A stretch of DNA of 16,081 nt. Origin: Anaerococcus sp. GTDB lineage: Bacteria; Bacillota; Clostridia; Tissierellales; Peptoniphilaceae. The notes beneath the pieces were generated by a model. The model was given only the letters and a program-made list of their open reading frames with translations. It did not search any database and was not told the origin of the DNA. Below are positions 14,750 through 16,081 of this stretch, piece after piece; positions within the stretch are counted from its first letter, which is position 1, and each line of letters begins with the position of its first letter. The stretch is taken from assembly GCA_030825745.1 (NCBI GenBank), contig JAPJPH010000008.1, positions 1-16,081 on the forward strand. Reading direction: 5' to 3'. A program made the position numbers and the translations under genes.

Positions 14750-16081
14750 TAAATTTAATATGACCAAAACCAAGGTAGCCATGCCAGAACAAGACCCAAC
14801 AGTTCGTAACAAAAACTTTGATGAAGTATCCCTAGGCTACACCTTTGAAATGGCCAAGGAAGAAGCTAGTAGGTGTATTGATTGTAAAAACCAACCTTGT
14901 GTAAAAGGTTGCCCTGTAGGAGTACAAATCCCTGATTTTATTAGATATGTAAAAGAAGGTGACCTAGATAGTGCCTATGAAAAAATAGCAGAAACTAACA
15001 ACCTACCAGCTATATGTGGTAGGGTATGTCCACAAGAATCCCAATGCGAGGGAGTATGCACTAGGGGAATCAAGGATGAACCTGTAGGTATAGGTAGACT
15101 TGAAAGATTTGTAGCAGATTATAGAAATAACAAATCCTACCACAAACCAGTAGAAGTAACATCAACTGGCAAAAAAGTAGCAGTAGTAGGTGCAGGACCA
15201 TCAGGTTTATCTGCAGCTAGCGATCTTGCTAAACTGGGTTATAAAGTAACCCTATTTGATGCCTTTCATACAGCTGGTGGAGTTCTTATGTATGGGATAC
15301 CAGAATTTAGACTACCTAAAGCCCTAGTCCAAAAAGAATTAAAAAATGTTATAGGCCTAGGAGTAAAACTACAAACTAACACTATAGTAGGTAGGAGTAT
15401 ATCATTAAATGACCTATTTGAAGATGGTTATGAGGCTATCTACCTATCAACAGGAGCTGGTCTACCTAAGTTTTTGAACATACCTGGAGAAAACCTAAAT
15501 GGAGTATACTCAGCCAACGAATTTTTAACTAGGATGAACCTCATGAAAGCCTACAAATTCCCTAAATATGACACACCTGTTAATATAGGAAAAAAAGTAT
15601 GTGTAGTAGGTGGAGGAAATGTAGCCATGGATGCAGCTAGGTCTGCCAAAAGAATGGGAGCTGATGTAAGCATAGTCTATAGACGTTCATTTGATGAGAT
15701 GCCAGCTAGAATAGAAGAAAGTCACCATGCCAAAGAAGAAGAAATAAACTTTCTAAACCTAAAAAACCCATTAGAAATAATTGGGGAAAATGGTTGGGTA
15801 AAATCAGTAAAATTAGAAAAAATGGAGCTTGGAGAAGCTGATAGTAGCGGTAGAAGAAGACCTGTGCCAACTGGAGAATATGAGATAGTAGACTTTGAAT
15901 CAGTAATAATAGCCATAGGCCAATCCCCTAACCCACTTATCAAACAAACCAATGATGATATAAAAACAGAAAGCTGGGGTGGACTAATTATAGATGATAC
16001 AACCATGACCAGCAAAGATGGTGTATTTGCAGGAGGAGATGCAGTAAGTGGAGCTGCCACTGTAATACTAGCCATGGGAGC
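14742..16081 (+). CDS. nfnB: NfnB-type large subunit (GltD/glutamate synthase small-subunit-like flavoprotein), truncated by the right edge
   Basis: 446 codons are present before the window ends, close to the usual 460-470, so only the C-terminus is missing. The N-terminal ferredoxin-like domain carries two [4Fe-4S] ligand groups: C45, C48, C53, C57 and C92, C96, C102, C106. The FAD-binding motif is VVGAGPSGLSAA (149-160). A second Rossmann motif for NADPH is VVGGGNVAMDAAR (288-300). The end carries AIGQSPNP and the GVFAGGDAVSGAATVI flavin-closing motif. The ATG overlaps nfnA by 8 bases, and GGGGAGG lies 6 bases upstream. Proteins like this are often labelled glutamate synthase (NADPH) GltA/GltD. 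With no large GltB subunit in view and nfnA directly upstream, I read it as NfnB. Confidence 0.9.
   Translation, partial: MPSKFNMTKTKVAMPEQDPTVRNKNFDEVSLGYTFEMAKEEASRCIDCKNQPCVKGCPVGVQIPDFIRYVKEGDLDSAYEKIAETNNLPAICGRVCPQESQCEGVCTRGIKDEPVGIGRLERFVADYRNNKSYHKPVEVTSTGKKVAVVGAGPSGLSAASDLAKLGYKVTLFDAFHTAGGVLMYGIPEFRLPKALVQKELKNVIGLGVKLQTNTIVGRSISLNDLFEDGYEAIYLSTGAGLPKFLNIPGENLNGVYSANEFLTRMNLMKAYKFPKYDTPVNIGKKVCVVGGGNVAMDAARSAKRMGADVSIVYRRSFDEMPARIEESHHAKEEEINFLNLKNPLEIIGENGWVKSVKLEKMELGEADSSGRRRPVPTGEYEIVDFESVIIAIGQSPNPLIKQTNDDIKTESWGGLIIDDTTMTSKDGVFAGGDAVSGAATVILAMG

Noticed and set aside
15722..16075. A leftward open frame of 117 codons at the right edge.
   Set aside because: It is antisense to nfnB, whose FAD and NADPH motifs show that the rightward frame is the real one.

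Overview
The window is AT-rich chromosomal DNA from a low-GC Gram-positive anaerobe (Bacillota). Strong AGGAGG-type ribosome binding sites, TTGNNN-17-TATAAT promoters and heavy use of ATA, CTA and AGA/AGG codons support this. The gene set (split NADH:ferredoxin:NADP transhydrogenase, split ThrE-type exporter, YrvO-MnmA-type pair) fits a Peptoniphilaceae-like anaerobe such as Anaerococcus or a relative; that genus-level guess is inference from protein style, not a database match. No tRNA, rRNA, CRISPR array, insertion sequence or prophage was seen.

Layout. Positions 1-86 hold the first 28 codons of a leftward membrane protein (probably a CPBP-family intramembrane protease) with its own promoter. 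Then come a monocistronic leftward TPP-dependent 2-oxoacid decarboxylase (373-2076), and a leftward M20 amidohydrolase (3120-4292) followed by an RluA/RluD-type pseudouridine synthase (2185-3084). An exodeoxyribonuclease III (4427-5248) diverges to the right and ends in a strong terminator. A leftward cysteine desulfurase-mnmA operon (7757 to 5589) makes and uses persulfide for tRNA 2-thiouridine. A longer leftward series runs from 11834 to 7905: membrane-anchored J-domain protein, two-part ThrE-like exporter, MsrA, then (with an internal promoter) a secreted GH25 lysozyme with a CW_7 wall-binding repeat and a YdbC/PC4-type single-stranded-DNA-binding protein. A leftward ABC exporter (12031-13806) follows. 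Diverging from it is the rightward nfnA-nfnB pair, whose second gene runs off the right edge.

How the genes work together. Most are housekeeping or stress and envelope functions: tRNA thiolation, rRNA pseudouridylation, DNA repair, methionine sulfoxide repair, amino-acid or dicarboxylate efflux, wall turnover, and redox balancing between NADH, ferredoxin and NADPH. I found no convincing complete new system. The items most worth a second look are the J-protein/ThrE/MsrA/lysozyme cluster, three perfect inverted repeats placed on promoters, a Glu substitution beside the catalytic Asp of the decarboxylase, and an apparent excess of the tetranucleotide CTAG.
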